NCBI GenBank assembly: GCA_021234155.1
Contig: JAJEKV010000052.1
Span: 1,629,960 to 1,693,959, forward strand
Reading direction: 5' to 3'
Length of the DNA stretch: 64,000 nt
Origin: Isoetes taiwanensis
Lineage: Eukaryota; Streptophyta; Lycopodiopsida; Isoetales; Isoetaceae
Shown in pieces: positions 36,776-47,215 of this stretch (position 1 is the stretch's first letter; each line of letters opens with the position of its first letter). The notes under the pieces were generated by a model. The model had not been told where the DNA came from. It saw only the letters and a list, made by a program, of their open reading frames with translations, and made no database searches. The translations under genes and the position numbers were made by a program.

Positions 36776-36815
36776 GCCGCCCTCTCCGCCTAAATGCCCC
36801 TCTGCCTCTGCTCCG

Positions 36816-37550
36816 CTGCCCTTGCCAAAAAAAGAAGGGCGCATCCCTTCTTATCCACGTCCTAAAAAAAGGCCTCCAATTTTTATTTTATTCTTCTTCA
36901 TCTTTCCAAAGATAACTTATCTAAAAACCCAAAAAAGCAATATGACCTCTAAATGACATTAAGCTCCTCAAATATGGCAATATATACGGTTTTCTATACA
37001 ATACAATACCAGAAACATAGTTCCCACCATTGCGAGAATACCCTCCCGCAATACCAAACGAATTGGGTAAACTTAATCATTTGGTGAATGAACAGAATGA
37101 GCTCAAGATTCAAATCATCCAACCTTCCAAAACTGTGAAAAACTCTAATAGTGGCACCATTGATGCAACACATTTTATTAAATAAAATTGCTCGAAATAT
37201 TAGATGAGTAGCTGAGTATTTACATTCTCGACTATTTGTAATCCTCTTTCGGTTGACAATGTACAAACATCATAAAGAAAATTGAATGTTTGAAGGGGTC
37301 GTTACAGTTCAAGTTCCTTATGTTACCATCAATGTAGAAAAGAAATGATGTGAAAATGTAGTATGATCCCCATAAACGATGCCATAGCGGCCATAGTAAT
37401 CAATCAATCTTGTTAATTTGGAAATTTCCAGTTTGGCCAGAAACTTTTTGGAATTTTTGTTAAACTATTTTTCTAAGGTTTGAAGGGTTTTCAATTATCG
37501 GATAAACTTCCCGACTTCCAGAAATCGAAAAAATTTCAATGTGTTTTCTA
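36816..37550. other. Intergenic sequence
   Basis: AT-rich with A-runs near 36825-36940. No gene recognised. Confidence 0.4.
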
Positions 37551-37757
37551 GGTCTGTCTTTGGACATATCGATGAAAAGCTTTCGGCATGGACAACATCT
37601 GTCTGTCTGCCACATGGATTAGACGATCCATTTATTCAGTATTGCCGAACATTTGTGGTCTACAGACAAGCCACCAAAAAGACGTCTTTGGGCGTCCCAG
37701 GATTTCCGTGGTTTTGCATAGGCCAGACTAAAGACTATCTGGTCCAGAATCGTGCAG
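37551..37757 (+). CDS. Candidate exon of an unrecognised protein
   Basis: Open for its full length between an AG (TTTTCTAG) and a GTAAGG donor at 37758. It contains FGHIDEKLSAWTTSVCLPHG, YCRTFVVYRQATKK and LGVPGFPWFCIGQTKDYL. The composition is protein-like and the splice signals are good, but I cannot name the family and see no certain neighbouring exons. A piece near 38100 reading ILTPIAEAQELGW could belong to the same gene. Confidence 0.35.
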
Positions 37758-38294
37758 GTAAGGCCACTGCTTTGGAGCTCCCTTTTTGTTTTGAGTTTAT
37801 AAATGCTTCTATTGTCTGGCTCTTAGGATTGCATATCTTATTGTCTTTTCCCATGCAACGAAATTAACAGATATAGCTAGAGTTGTTTGCCTTTATGTGT
37901 TACTTTTTATTGCTCTAGAAGGTCTGATTTTTATGACCATCATCGATAAGTAGAATCTTACTTATCAAATTGTAGGGTGCTTCTCTGGTGCTCAACATGT
38001 ATCTCAATAAAAAGTTACGATCTTTTGTCATATCCTTTTGACCCTAATCATACATCTTTTGAAAAATATAAATGTGAGAACCAACTTTTAGTTGCCATTC
38101 TAACTCCAATTGCGGAAGCTCAAGAGCTTGGGTGGCGATGAACTTTTATGTTTGACAAGCAATGCGGTTAAAGAAGTGAAGATCTACAGCTACCCATGAT
38201 CATGAAAGTGGTGTAAGGATGAATCCATCAAATACAGTTTTGTCCTGTGCACTGGTTGAGACTAGGCCTGTAATTGTAAGAATATAATAGAATA

Positions 38295-38345
38295 GTTTTT
38301 TTTAACGTCCACGGAGACCAATAGGCCACGGAGACAAGGTTGTAG
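38295..38345 (-). mobile_element. LINE 3'-end fragment (family of the 58.9-kb LINE)
   Basis: AACGTCCACGGAGACCAATA next to a T-run and an AATAG-type repeat. This matches the 3' termini at 54651-54710 and 58882-58940, in the minus orientation. Heavily 5'-truncated. Confidence 0.7.
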
Positions 38346-38439
38346 AGTGCGATCACGAAAGTCGTAGGCTTTGAAAAAGATTAGGATATCCAAGTTTTAT
38401 GAAAGCATGTGATTACTCCAATGACATGCACTAAGAAGT

Positions 38440-39080
38440 TTTTAGAGGTTTGATCTCTTTCTGCATTCTTCCCCTACTAGTCCTCCTTTGGCGCTGGCGC
38501 TGGCCTAGGCGCTTTGCTGAGGCCTGCCCGGCCTCGGATCGCGATGGATGGCGTTGGAGCAGCGGCGGTGAAGGATGGCGCCCTGTGTGCCTGAGTGGAT
38601 GTCCGCATCTTGCCGCGATAAGGGGTTGGCGCCTTGGCGCAGGCCGGTGGATGGGTGAGGAGGCACCTCCAGATGGGGCGATTTCCACGGCGGTTTTTTC
38701 GGCGCCGCCTTCCTGCGCGTCAGGCGATTGGCGTTAGGGGCGTCTGTTTTCAGCACCCGGTTGTGAAGAGGTTACGGTTCGGAGTTGCTTGGTGAAGCTT
38801 TGCCTGCTGGAGGTATGAAGGTATGCTTGTTGCTTGTGCAACAACATGGATTTTTGGATCGGTGAGCAGCCATAGTCATCTTGGCAACGGTTTTTTCCCA
38901 GGTGGTTTTTAATCCGGGTCATGATGGTTGTGTTCTAGCTCACGTTGTGCTTTGGTTTAAGGGCTTCGGCCCATGTTCTTGTTTGGACTTCGGTCCAGGA
39001 CTTCGGTCCCTTATGTACTTGGTCCCATAACCCGATTGGGTTCCGTGGACGTTAAAAATTTTTCCTTCCTTCCTTCCTTC
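38440..39080 (+). mobile_element. 5'-truncated LINE 3' region with TTCC-repeat tail
   Basis: Ends CCGATTGGGTTCCGTGGACG, TTAAAAA, then (TTCC)n at 39063-39080: the plus-strand version of the 3' terminus shared by four other copies here. Upstream are TTCGGTCC-type short repeats (38965-39010) and a GC-rich stretch (38480-38740) that yields long but unconvincing open frames on both strands. Confidence 0.65.
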
Positions 39081-41084
39081 TATCGTTTGTAATTCTAAAA
39101 TATTATGTGTTTAAGAGGAAGAACTCGTAAGGATTCAATGGCTAATAAAGCTGGCTATTTAAATATGAGTTATAAATTCTTATGTAGTAAATGGATCATC
39201 CATCTTGCTTGCACATCGTTTAATTTGCGAAGATGCAGTTATGGTTTAGGCACATGAGATCACCATGTATGGTGTTTCTGCAACTGGCCATCATGAAGGA
39301 CTGAGATTGATTTCAAACAAGGTTAAAGGTAACCTGATTTTCATTTGTCTGTCTATTGTTACTGTGTATGTAAGGCATATCTGCTCTGTGGACATGATTT
39401 GCTAATATAAAGCCTGGTTTAGACCCCCATAGTGCTCTTGGAGAATCCAACATGGTAAATTCGAACGCTATTTTAACGCTGCTATTTGTATTTTCTACAT
39501 AGACAAGTTTATTAGTCAATATGGAAACAAGGTTACTCAAGACAAGAAAGCACTTGGAAGTGTATGCAGATGTGAAGGAAGGACAAAGGATTACCTTTCA
39601 AGGAGAAGCAGAGGAAGCTATGAGTGTTTGTTGATTGTTTTCTTATGGCCTCTCATATATGTTGTCATGTATATAGAATGGAGTTACATTCACTGCAGTA
39701 GTCTTCAACATCTTGATGGTCATATTTTTTTTACCTCTATATTTTAAAATCAATTGGGTCACCTTCATGTGAATGCAGGTTAGGTCTATATTATGTTACA
39801 ATGTGAGTAGGCATTATCTTCTTGGTATTTGGCTGATATCTTAAGCTTTAGAGTTTAGTTCTTTATTGTTTTAGGTGTATAGCCCCTTGAAGTCATTTTA
39901 GATAACATAATGTAGCCCATTGTCCATAATGCTTTCCAAACATTATAGTTGTGTGCTTAATGTGGCCTAGCATTTGTATTGTTAGGTTTACTTGGCTCAT
40001 TATTCAGATGTCCTATTTATTTGCAAGTCTATGGTCTATTATAAAGCATCGAATAATTATATCATGTGCAAAAAAGCCAATCAAGGTAAGGACAATGCAT
40101 TGCCTACTATCTATTATCTGTTCAAACATGTGTAACATATTAACTATAATGAAATTGCAACCTAGAAGCAACATCATTGTTAAGCAACATCATTGTTGAG
40201 AGTTAAAGTTAAAGTAATGGAAAAAAACAAATTCATGGTGTAGTTTTTGTTGGCAGAAGTAGAGTTGTGATTGTACTTGGTGCGTAGATCTGCGCCAAGA
40301 GTTAGTTTAAATCTTTCTGGCTCATTTTTCAGGGATATTTTATTATTGGAGATTTGTGGTCTATCCTAACACTTCGAAATACCACTAAAGTCTTCTGAGA
40401 TAAGGCTGAAGATGTTTAAAGACTCTATCAGGTTTATGATGTTGCGCAAGTACCATGCAAGCTTTGTTGTTTGCCTCGTTGAAGATGTAAAAACTCTTAT
40501 CGGGTTCGTCCATAAGGTAATTATATTGTTATGTTGCCAACTTAAATCGACTTCAAATAAAGTATACATTTGTGATTGGTGGTGTGAGTTCTGTAATTAA
40601 CGTTAAATTTCTGCTTATCTATTCATGGGTGCACATTCATCCCATTCCTATATTGAATATGATGTTTTTTTAGATGATAATCAAAACTAGATCTTGGCGA
40701 TGTTGTTAACCAACTAAGCCTTAGTTTTAGTGTAGGTGTACAGGTGGATCATCAGACTTTGATTTTGATGCATTTTTTGTGGATGTTTTTGCACACGTTG
40801 GAGCAGACGGCTCTGGTACGTTGACGAGTTCATTGGCTATGAGCCATTCTTGCAATCATCTTCTCTATGATGTCGATTTCTCCCTTATCACCCTGATTGT
40901 TTTTTTTTATGTTCCATTCAAGCTGACTGTCATGTCAATCATTCATGCATTGATTTTCAATTGAAATTGGGTTGGGGGCTGAGCACCATAAGCATCGACA
41001 TCATGTGTGCTGAATCTTTTGTAGACCCAACCATCATGTTACTTCATAGTCTAGAATTCAAATTATGTTAAGAGATCAATTGAG

Positions 41085-41125
41085 AATAGAATAGAATATG
41101 ATTTTATCGTCCACGAAGGGTCCAA
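41085..41125 (-). mobile_element. LINE 3'-end fragment
   Basis: TTTTATCGTCCACGAAGGGTCC preceded by an AGAATAGAATAGAATA repeat: the conserved 3' terminus with an (AATAG)-type tail instead of the GGAA type seen elsewhere. Confidence 0.55.
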
Positions 41126-41723
41126 GCCTAGATACACATAGTTCTTATGGTTTTTCTTTACAGTGGAATAAATTCTGTATAAGGTGTATACCTTCTATTC
41201 TTTGCCTAATTAGAAGTTCACTAGCAACATGCTGCCTTTGAAGCACCTTCAATATTTGTACAGGTAATTTTTGTGCATATTAAACTATGCTATTCTTATG
41301 AAGGCAAATTGCTCGGGTTAGCAAACCTGCTGGGTCATGGTGTTCATAGATTTTGTCTACTTTAATTTGCTATAAGTGATATATTATTGGGTTTCTATAC
41401 TTTAATGGACTGTTGTGCATTTTAGTTGCATATTTTTGTTGCGGTTAACAAATGCAACTAAATCAGTTTTAGTGTGTCTTGCTACAACCAGACATGTGTC
41501 TTGGCCTTAATGAATATGTTGTATAGAAACATCAGGAAAATATCTGATGTGTGCTTATGTGATTTCCTGTTCAGCGGTTTTGTATGTTTGATCAGTTTCA
41601 AAATGATATTTGATCATCATGCAAGCTCTTCATCTAGCCAGGCAATTCGTTTGGAAATTTATAACGTGCGTCCTGCTTATTCAAAACAAAACTTAGACAC
41701 AACCATGGGTGTTTCGGAAGATG

Positions 41724-41761
41724 AGTCTGGCCAGATAGTTCCAAAGCTATCTGGCCAGACT
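41724..41761. repeat. Perfect 15-bp inverted repeat
   Basis: AGTCTGGCCAGATAG, loop TTCCAAAG, CTATCTGGCCAGACT. No mismatch in the stem. It lies inside an open plus-strand stretch. Confidence 0.9.
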
Positions 41762-43362
41762 GATCTTCCAAAAACTCGTGATTGTACCTGCTCCATTAGG
41801 CTCAACAACTCAATCTGCAGTTAGTGTCTCATACAATTTTCATGCTTCCACTTATGGAATTCAATTTAATTCTTACATAGTTTTGAGATGAGATATACAT
41901 CTTTACTCCAAATTGGTGATTTCCTTGAGACTTCCAGTGGACTTTACATATTCAAGCCACCTACTTCAATGAATGCATACCAAGTTCCATCCTATACTGG
42001 CATTATGTTGTTTCAAGTGTTTATCAATGGCACCGTTTGCGGGGGTCTATACCAAGGATTAGGTGAGGAACTTATCTGCGACCTTTGTTATTAGTCAAAG
42101 TTATGGTTCTAACTACCATTTGCTAATAGATGCAACAAATCACGTTCAATAGGGTCATTCTATTTTGTTATTGCAAAGGGTTTGTGAGTCATATACAACT
42201 AGAAATATTATTTACAACATTGTAATATTTTAGCGTGCTCTTGGAATAAACATTTTTGTCTATATCATATGATTATTAAAGGATGGCAATCTGTTCCCCA
42301 TTTCTTTGAAGTATTCTTCACTTTATATACCAAATAATAATAACCTATATAAGAACCAAAATGGCAATGGATTCACTACAACTATTGTAAGCAATATACA
42401 CACCATTTTTATAGTACATTTAAATGCAATTGTCATTTTTCAATGAAGGAAACTATTGCATCTTTAACTTTGTTGCATGGATCCGAATGCCATGAAGAAC
42501 ATAGAGTGGTTGAATTTCAATAGTTCCAATTGTTTGAGCTTTCAATAGTTGTAAATTTGACATCCAGCTTAGACAATAACTTAAAAGGAGCATCATTGAA
42601 AACCCTACATATGTTCCTAAATCCTACATCTTATTCACATAATTCTACAATAAAATTGTAGTTATGCCCGGCAACACCGGGCACCATAACTAGTAGTGAA
42701 TAGAGCAGATCTGCATACTCCTCTACATGCCATTCAACCTACTCGCCCAAAACTGAATCCACCTGAGAAACAGGGCATCTAGAGTAGTTTGTTGTTTTTC
42801 TTCCTAAAATCTCAAGATGGTAACGCAATAAGCCTCTTGATGAAGGATTGGACCATCCCTTCTGTTATGTTTGCCCAATATTGGATTCACCATTTCTTCT
42901 CCTCATCAATCTACAGATCTCTCTATCTCTCAGCCAACACTAGAGGCTTCTGATTCAGCGGAGCAATGCTTGCCAGATTCACAACAAACAGAAAAGTCTG
43001 AGAATGCATCCATATCGAGAGCTTCTCGTAATGCAAAACAGAGAGCTATAGATCGAGCCCACTAAAAAGGTAGTTTATCCATATTTTTATGTGTTTGGCT
43101 TTTTATTTGGATGACTGAATGGCATATATAGACCTTTTTTGGTTTTGATATCGGCCATTGCTACATTCGAGCTTTTCATTTGGGCAAATATACATGGCTA
43201 AATATTATGGCTTTTTGGCCATTAGATTGCAGCACATATGGGAGCATATTCCCTCCCCTTAAATCCAGAACGTACAAACTGAGTCTTTTGCAAGTCAAAC
43301 CTGCCCCTGTTGACCCGGCCATGGGAGGGACATTATTAAGGCAATACATAAAAGAGTATTTT

Positions 43363-43417
43363 CAATGCAATACAGTACAGTAGGAAAAGAACAATGCAAT
43401 ACAGTATAGTAGGAAAA
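43363..43417. repeat. Tandem duplication of 28-29 bp
   Basis: CAATGCAATACAGTACAGTA then GGAAAAGAA is followed by CAATGCAATACAGTATAGTA and GGAAAAC. Confidence 0.85.
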
Positions 43418-43424
43418 CAATTAG

Positions 43425-43660
43425 AGCCTGGGGAATCGAACCCCAGATATCCAATGCCCATGCCTTACCTGTGTTCCACATTCTGCCCATGCATAGGAGC
43501 CATCGAACACATGCCATTGACTACGACTCCAAGATCTAGTTGTCAATGGCATGCATTCGATGATCCTATACATGGCTCTTTCTTCGTTTCACCAACAAAC
43601 ACGATTCATTAGTGAGCTTGGGGAATTGAACCCCAATGCAATGCCAATGCTCATCCGAGC
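43425..43660 (-). repeat. SINE-like pair with B-box/T-arm motifs and a hairpin
   Basis: The minus strand has GGGGTTCGATTCCCC near 43432-43446 and GGGGTTCAATTCCCC near 43618-43632: two T-arm-like B boxes with the same flanks (GAGC(C/T)TGGGGAAT on the + strand). Between them a 24-bp imperfect inverted repeat (43501-43524 with 43539-43562, around ATGCCATTGAC) folds back. Consistent with two tRNA-derived SINE heads; no A box claimed. Confidence 0.45.
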
Positions 43661-43877
43661 ATAAGGGAGGGGGTCTCCCTTATGCCCAGGGGCCAAAGCC
43701 CTCTTCAAACTACGGATGTTAATAAGCAAATGGAAAGCGCAAAGCATGTAGAAGACATAGCATGAAGCAACAGGAGTTCACATATTCACAGGCTCAGAGA
43801 ATGTACATGTGGCCTGGGGTCATGCATATCAAACTACATAAACAAAAATAATGCAAACACAATAGAAAGAAGAACGT

Positions 43878-45400
43878 CTAGTTCCTGGGCTGTCCAGATG
43901 TAGCCCCCCTGACCACAGCATCAAGCTGCCGGATTTCCTGCGCCAACAAGCACCTAGCCAAGCTCATGTGAGACCTCAAACCCTGCAGTTCAGATAACGG
44001 GGCATCAAGCTGTTCCCCCCACACTGGACATCGCGAAATCAGTCGCCACATAAAAGCTAGTCAGCTGCCTCCTCAGGATCCTGAGGGAGGCAGCTATTCA
44101 ATGAGCCTCCGTTCCAACCTGGATGATACTGGTCAAAAATTCCTCTGCAGTAAACATCTCTCCCCCTCAGGAGCATAAACCCCAGGATTTGGATGGGAAT
44201 CCTGAATCACAGTGCTTATGAAAGATGGATCTATGGTCACAGCAGGATGTCTGGTCTCCCCAGGAGGATTGCCATCAGTCTCCATCCCTAGCCTGCAACA
44301 ACTTGTTACCAATACAAAGACATGTTGAAACAAACCAAAACACGGACAGAAATAAAGTTGTACATGCAACAACAAAAACAACAGATTAGCCAACTGCCAT
44401 CGTATGATCCCCGGTGTGGATGGGGATATAATCAGCACCATGGTTTGGGATTTCAACATCAGGGCTGAACGATGGATCATGGATATCCTGGAAATTGCAG
44501 TCCATCCATCTCATCGGAGGGGGAAGGGGGGGGGAGTCATCCCAATATCGGCGCGCCTGCCCATTTCGTTCAACGGGCACATAACCTGCAGGGAGACCAA
44601 ACAGAATTGTTCTCACATCAGACGGCATACAACGACTGGGATTCAACAAGACCCTCCAAGCGGCCCGGGCCCTGTGTTCGTTCACATGAGCAGTATTAGA
44701 TGGGATTATCCAACTGCTGCTCAGAGTATATTTCCCGCTTCTCAACATCCTGCAGATTGTGAACGTCAAAGTAGCGGTCAATCTGCGCCCACCATGGTAG
44801 AACACAAAGTGGGCAGCCTTGTTCAGAAGGTTTATCCAACACACAAAGATTCTTCGTGTACCCAGCTCCCCATCTGACGTACAAATCTTTTCCTTTCTCA
44901 ATCATACTCTCAGATATATTGTGCAAGTGACAGGAGTAATGTACTTTCCCTATATCCTTCATGCAGTACCCTAACATACCCTCGAAACAATGCAATATGT
45001 TGTTCTTGAGGGCCTTGCATACTAAGATTAACACGCGTATGCTTAGAAGGCCAATTAAACTCCCTCTTGATAGCATCATTCAAGGCCTTAGGATTCCTGT
45101 AACGAGCTCTAAGGAGAGCCTGGACATGGAGGTGATCAGCAGAGGATCCCCTCTCCAAGGCACTGCGCCAGCAATACACCTCCTGTTGCAGAACGAAGAC
45201 ATGGCATCAAAAAAGCTTCGAGACACGTCCTGGCTAGACAAGGCCAAGGTAACAGAGGCATCTAAAGCATCCCAACCCTGTGCAACATCAGCAATGGCAT
45301 GAGAGGGCATGGCAGAATTCTGAATGCCAGCATCACAAAAATATGTTTTTACATACGAATACCTCCCCTCACCTTAGGAAATCATATGTAAGATCGGGAC
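43878..45400 (-). CDS. HUH (Rep-type) endonuclease, candidate rolling-circle transposon gene
   Basis: HUH endonucleases nick one DNA strand with a tyrosine and use two histidines to hold the metal. Reading down from about 45310: SRSFFDAMSSFCNRRCIAG, then ALERG followed by the metal-binding motif HLHVQ (45134-45120), KALNDAIKREFNW, and the catalytic-type motif YCMKD (44968-44954) 55 codons later. This order and spacing match Rep/HUH motifs II and III. Continuing pieces: HYSCHLHNISESMIEKGKDL, RAAWRVLLNPSRCMPSDVRT, YWDDSPPLPPPMRWMD, and after a probable intron ending near 44295, LQGLRSHMSLARCLLAQEI to a TAG at 43878. Frames change near 45140, 45030 and 44700, so it is broken or error-containing. 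Motif I, helicase domain and element ends were not found. Resembles Replitron-type eukaryotic HUH transposons more than Helitrons. The 5' limit is uncertain. Confidence 0.62.
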
Positions 45401-46263
45401 CACATTATAAGTTGAAGTTGCTCAAGGCAACTGATCTTTGCTGTTCTATTGCTTATGTTCTGTTGCTCAATATTCAAAGCAGGGAATAAACTTTTAATAA
45501 GAATAAGAATAGGCATATTTTTTTCTCTACATGTGGATAAATCACCATGGTCTGAATCCATATTGTCTCTCACATCGTTATAAACTTGTGGAATTTTCCC
45601 AAATATATTAAAGGCATCATTTTCCCAAATTTATTCAAGGCATCTTCTACATGTAATCTTGATGACACAAGTTAATTTGAGCACCAACTTTCGATTGATA
45701 CCAGACGGCATTGCATGAAATTTTTAACATTGTTTACGAGTATCTTCTATATAGAGTATCTTTTGCACCAATTTGAACAAAAGAAATGTTGGCCGTCGCG
45801 ATAAAGTTATTGTAAATATAAGCCTTACAAAGATGGCAAACAAAATTACATGAGTAGACTTCTCTAGCTATAATGATTTATGACATTTAGCATATTAGTC
45901 TTTTGAAGAATAAATTGTGGAATGAAGTGTATTTTAATCATTCAAAGGTCATGCGAGCAAAGCGTAAATAGTGGAAATAAGCTTTTCACATGCAAATTTT
46001 GCAACATCTCTTCCAGCACACGCTTATAAAGATACAAGTTCATCTTGCAAGTGTTGGAGGCTATGGAATTGTAAGTTGTGAGGAATGTCCAGCAGAATTA
46101 AAAGGCACAAATTCAAACACAGAATGCAGCTAAAACTAGATCAACCCTTGCAACAGAATTCCAGTTCCATCACCTCCACCTATAAGTTCTTCAGTAAATA
46201 TCTCCTCGTATTCTTGCAAGTCCAACAGCAATAGCAACAAAGAGAGCTAGAAATTTTGTAGGT
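45401..46263. other. Spacer between the HUH gene and the hAT remnant
   Basis: AT-rich; no gene recognised. It could contain an end of the HUH element, but no terminal repeat stands out. Confidence 0.35.
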
Positions 46264-46870
46264 TATTCCTCTTTTGTGGCTTTTATTCAAGAAGAAAAAG
46301 AGGTAGTTGAAGCACTCTCTTTTCCTAGGCATTTGAATGTGAGGCAATCAACTCTTTCAAGAACTCAAATCAGTTGGCAAAAGAAGTGGATTCAGTTGGC
46401 AGAGATGGAAGTAGATAAGATGTTAATTGAGTGCAATATTTCGTTTACAATTCTTGCTACCCTTAGCTGAAAAGGTATGATAGAGATATTCATGCCACTG
46501 TGTACAAAGACTATGTGTCCTCCTCCATCAACTCTTAAGCAAAAAATACTTCCTGCCACTTATGATGACATTTCAAGAGAGATTGATGTAATTGGGAAGG
46601 AGTGGATTCATTATGGATGCACTTTGATGACGGATGGGTGGGCGGATATAAAAAAAAGAGGTCTTTACAGTGTCATGATCTATTCTGCATTCGGCACAGT
46701 ATATAAGACATCCTATGATATGAGTGGTGCTGGGGTCAGTATCACTAGATAGCTCTTGTTCAAGAAGATGGGGATAATAGATGGAGTTGGATCGCAAAGT
46801 ATAGTACAAATAATCATGGATAATGGCTCAAATTGTGTACTTATAGAAAAGTTGCTCAGGATGTGCAGCT
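46264..46870 (+). pseudogene. hAT-superfamily transposase fragment (DUF659 region)
   Basis: DUF659 domains of plant hAT-like proteins read ...PS...L...WK..GCS(I/L)MTDGW.D...R...N(F/L)...VVQ(I/V)(I/V)TDN.SNY. Here: PPPSTLKQKILPATYDD (about 46510), GCTLMTDGWADIKKRGLYSV (about 46617), SAFGTVYKTSYDMSGAG (about 46685), then after stops and shifts SIVQIIMDNGSNCVLIEKLL (about 46800-46855). The first DDE-type Asp sits in MTDGW and the second in MDNGSN. Stops at 46468 and 46750 and a shift after 46860 inactivate it. The BED zinc finger and C-terminal dimerisation domain are missing. Confidence 0.8.
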
Positions 46871-47074
46871 AAATGTGTGTGCACATGATCAATCAAAATT
46901 ATCCTTATATGAAATTTTCAAAGATTTATTTTATATAACCCCTACCATATTTCTTACACTATATGTATACGGAATTCAAGGGAAAAACAAGGTGCTATGC
47001 ACGGAGGGTTGCCCTCCACACTTCAATGTAGTCTGAAATAATAATATATAATAAGATAAGAATCTTAACCAACC

Positions 47075-47212
47075 TAGAAATTTTTGCAAACATCTGGATC
47101 ACACTCCCTGCCAGTAGCAAAGCAGGGACACTGTCTGCTACAACACTGACTCTTAGCACAATGGCAGCCTCTGAAGCAGTTCTTGCATCCATTCGAGCAA
47201 CTATAACAAGCC
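47075..47212 (-). pseudogene. CXC-domain exon of a Polycomb E(z)-type histone methyltransferase
   Basis: Reads CSNGCKNCFRGCHCAKSQC then CSRQCPCFATGRECDPDVC, the second half of the cysteine-rich CXC (pre-SET) domain of plant Enhancer-of-zeste proteins (CLF/SWN/MEA type), the catalytic subunits of PRC2. The exon starts at an AG after a T-rich tract (47212) and ends in KNF, where the family continues with N-C-W. The SET exons expected downstream (lower coordinates) are absent; an hAT fragment lies there instead. Upstream, 47216-47960 has minus-strand coding-like stretches (e.g. 47614-47916, acidic/Ser-rich) that might be earlier exons but show no diagnostic E(z) motif. Probably a gene fragment. 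Confidence 0.8.
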
Positions 47213-47215
47213 TCC

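Larger units (their letters stand above)
33280..36815. mobile_element. Long terminal-inverted-repeat element, right arm split by an LTR insertion
   Basis: Left arm 33280-about 33680 starts GACAGAGGGCATTTAGGCGG; the right arm runs from about 34640 to 35129 and resumes at 36776, ending near CCGCCTAAATGCCCCTCTG. Arms pair through AATGGAGGCTTCTGGCAC, GGCGGCTTGATGCAGCAAAT, GCCCACAGATGCTATGG, GCAAGCAGCAGCAAAG and CATGTAAGATG. Without the inserted 1646 bp the element is about 1.9 kb with arms of several hundred bases, as in Mutator-like or foldback elements. No transposase reading frame was recognised in the 1-kb loop. Confidence 0.7.
39081..43362. other. 4.3 kb with scattered unassigned coding-like pieces
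   Basis: Candidate plus-strand exons, none assigned: about 40410-40515 (FKDSIRFMMLRKYHASFVVC, donor GTAATT), about 40745-40816 (SDFDFDAFFVDVFAHVGA, donor GTACG), 41600-41821 (including EIYNVRPAYSKQNLDTT) and 41888-42090. They could be exons of one unidentified gene or chance. A LINE terminus (41085-41125) and a perfect hairpin (41724-41761) are listed separately. Confidence 0.3.

Noticed and set aside
38431-38756. GC-rich open frames on both strands as protein genes
   Set aside because: Arg/Pro/Trp-rich low-complexity translations in overlapping frames are what GC-rich LINE 3' sequence gives by chance. No family motif.
44400-44880. Plus-strand open frame antisense to the HUH gene
   Set aside because: Shadow of the minus-strand coding sequence; no motif of its own.
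43878-45400. HUH gene as an integrated plant ssDNA-virus Rep
   Set aside because: The motifs are of the general HUH type, but no superfamily-3 helicase or virus-like genome layout is visible, and the C-terminal part is unlike viral Rep proteins. A transposon origin fits better.
43878-45400. Helitron
   Set aside because: No Rep two-tyrosine motif, no PIF1 helicase and no TC...CTRR ends with a terminal hairpin were seen.
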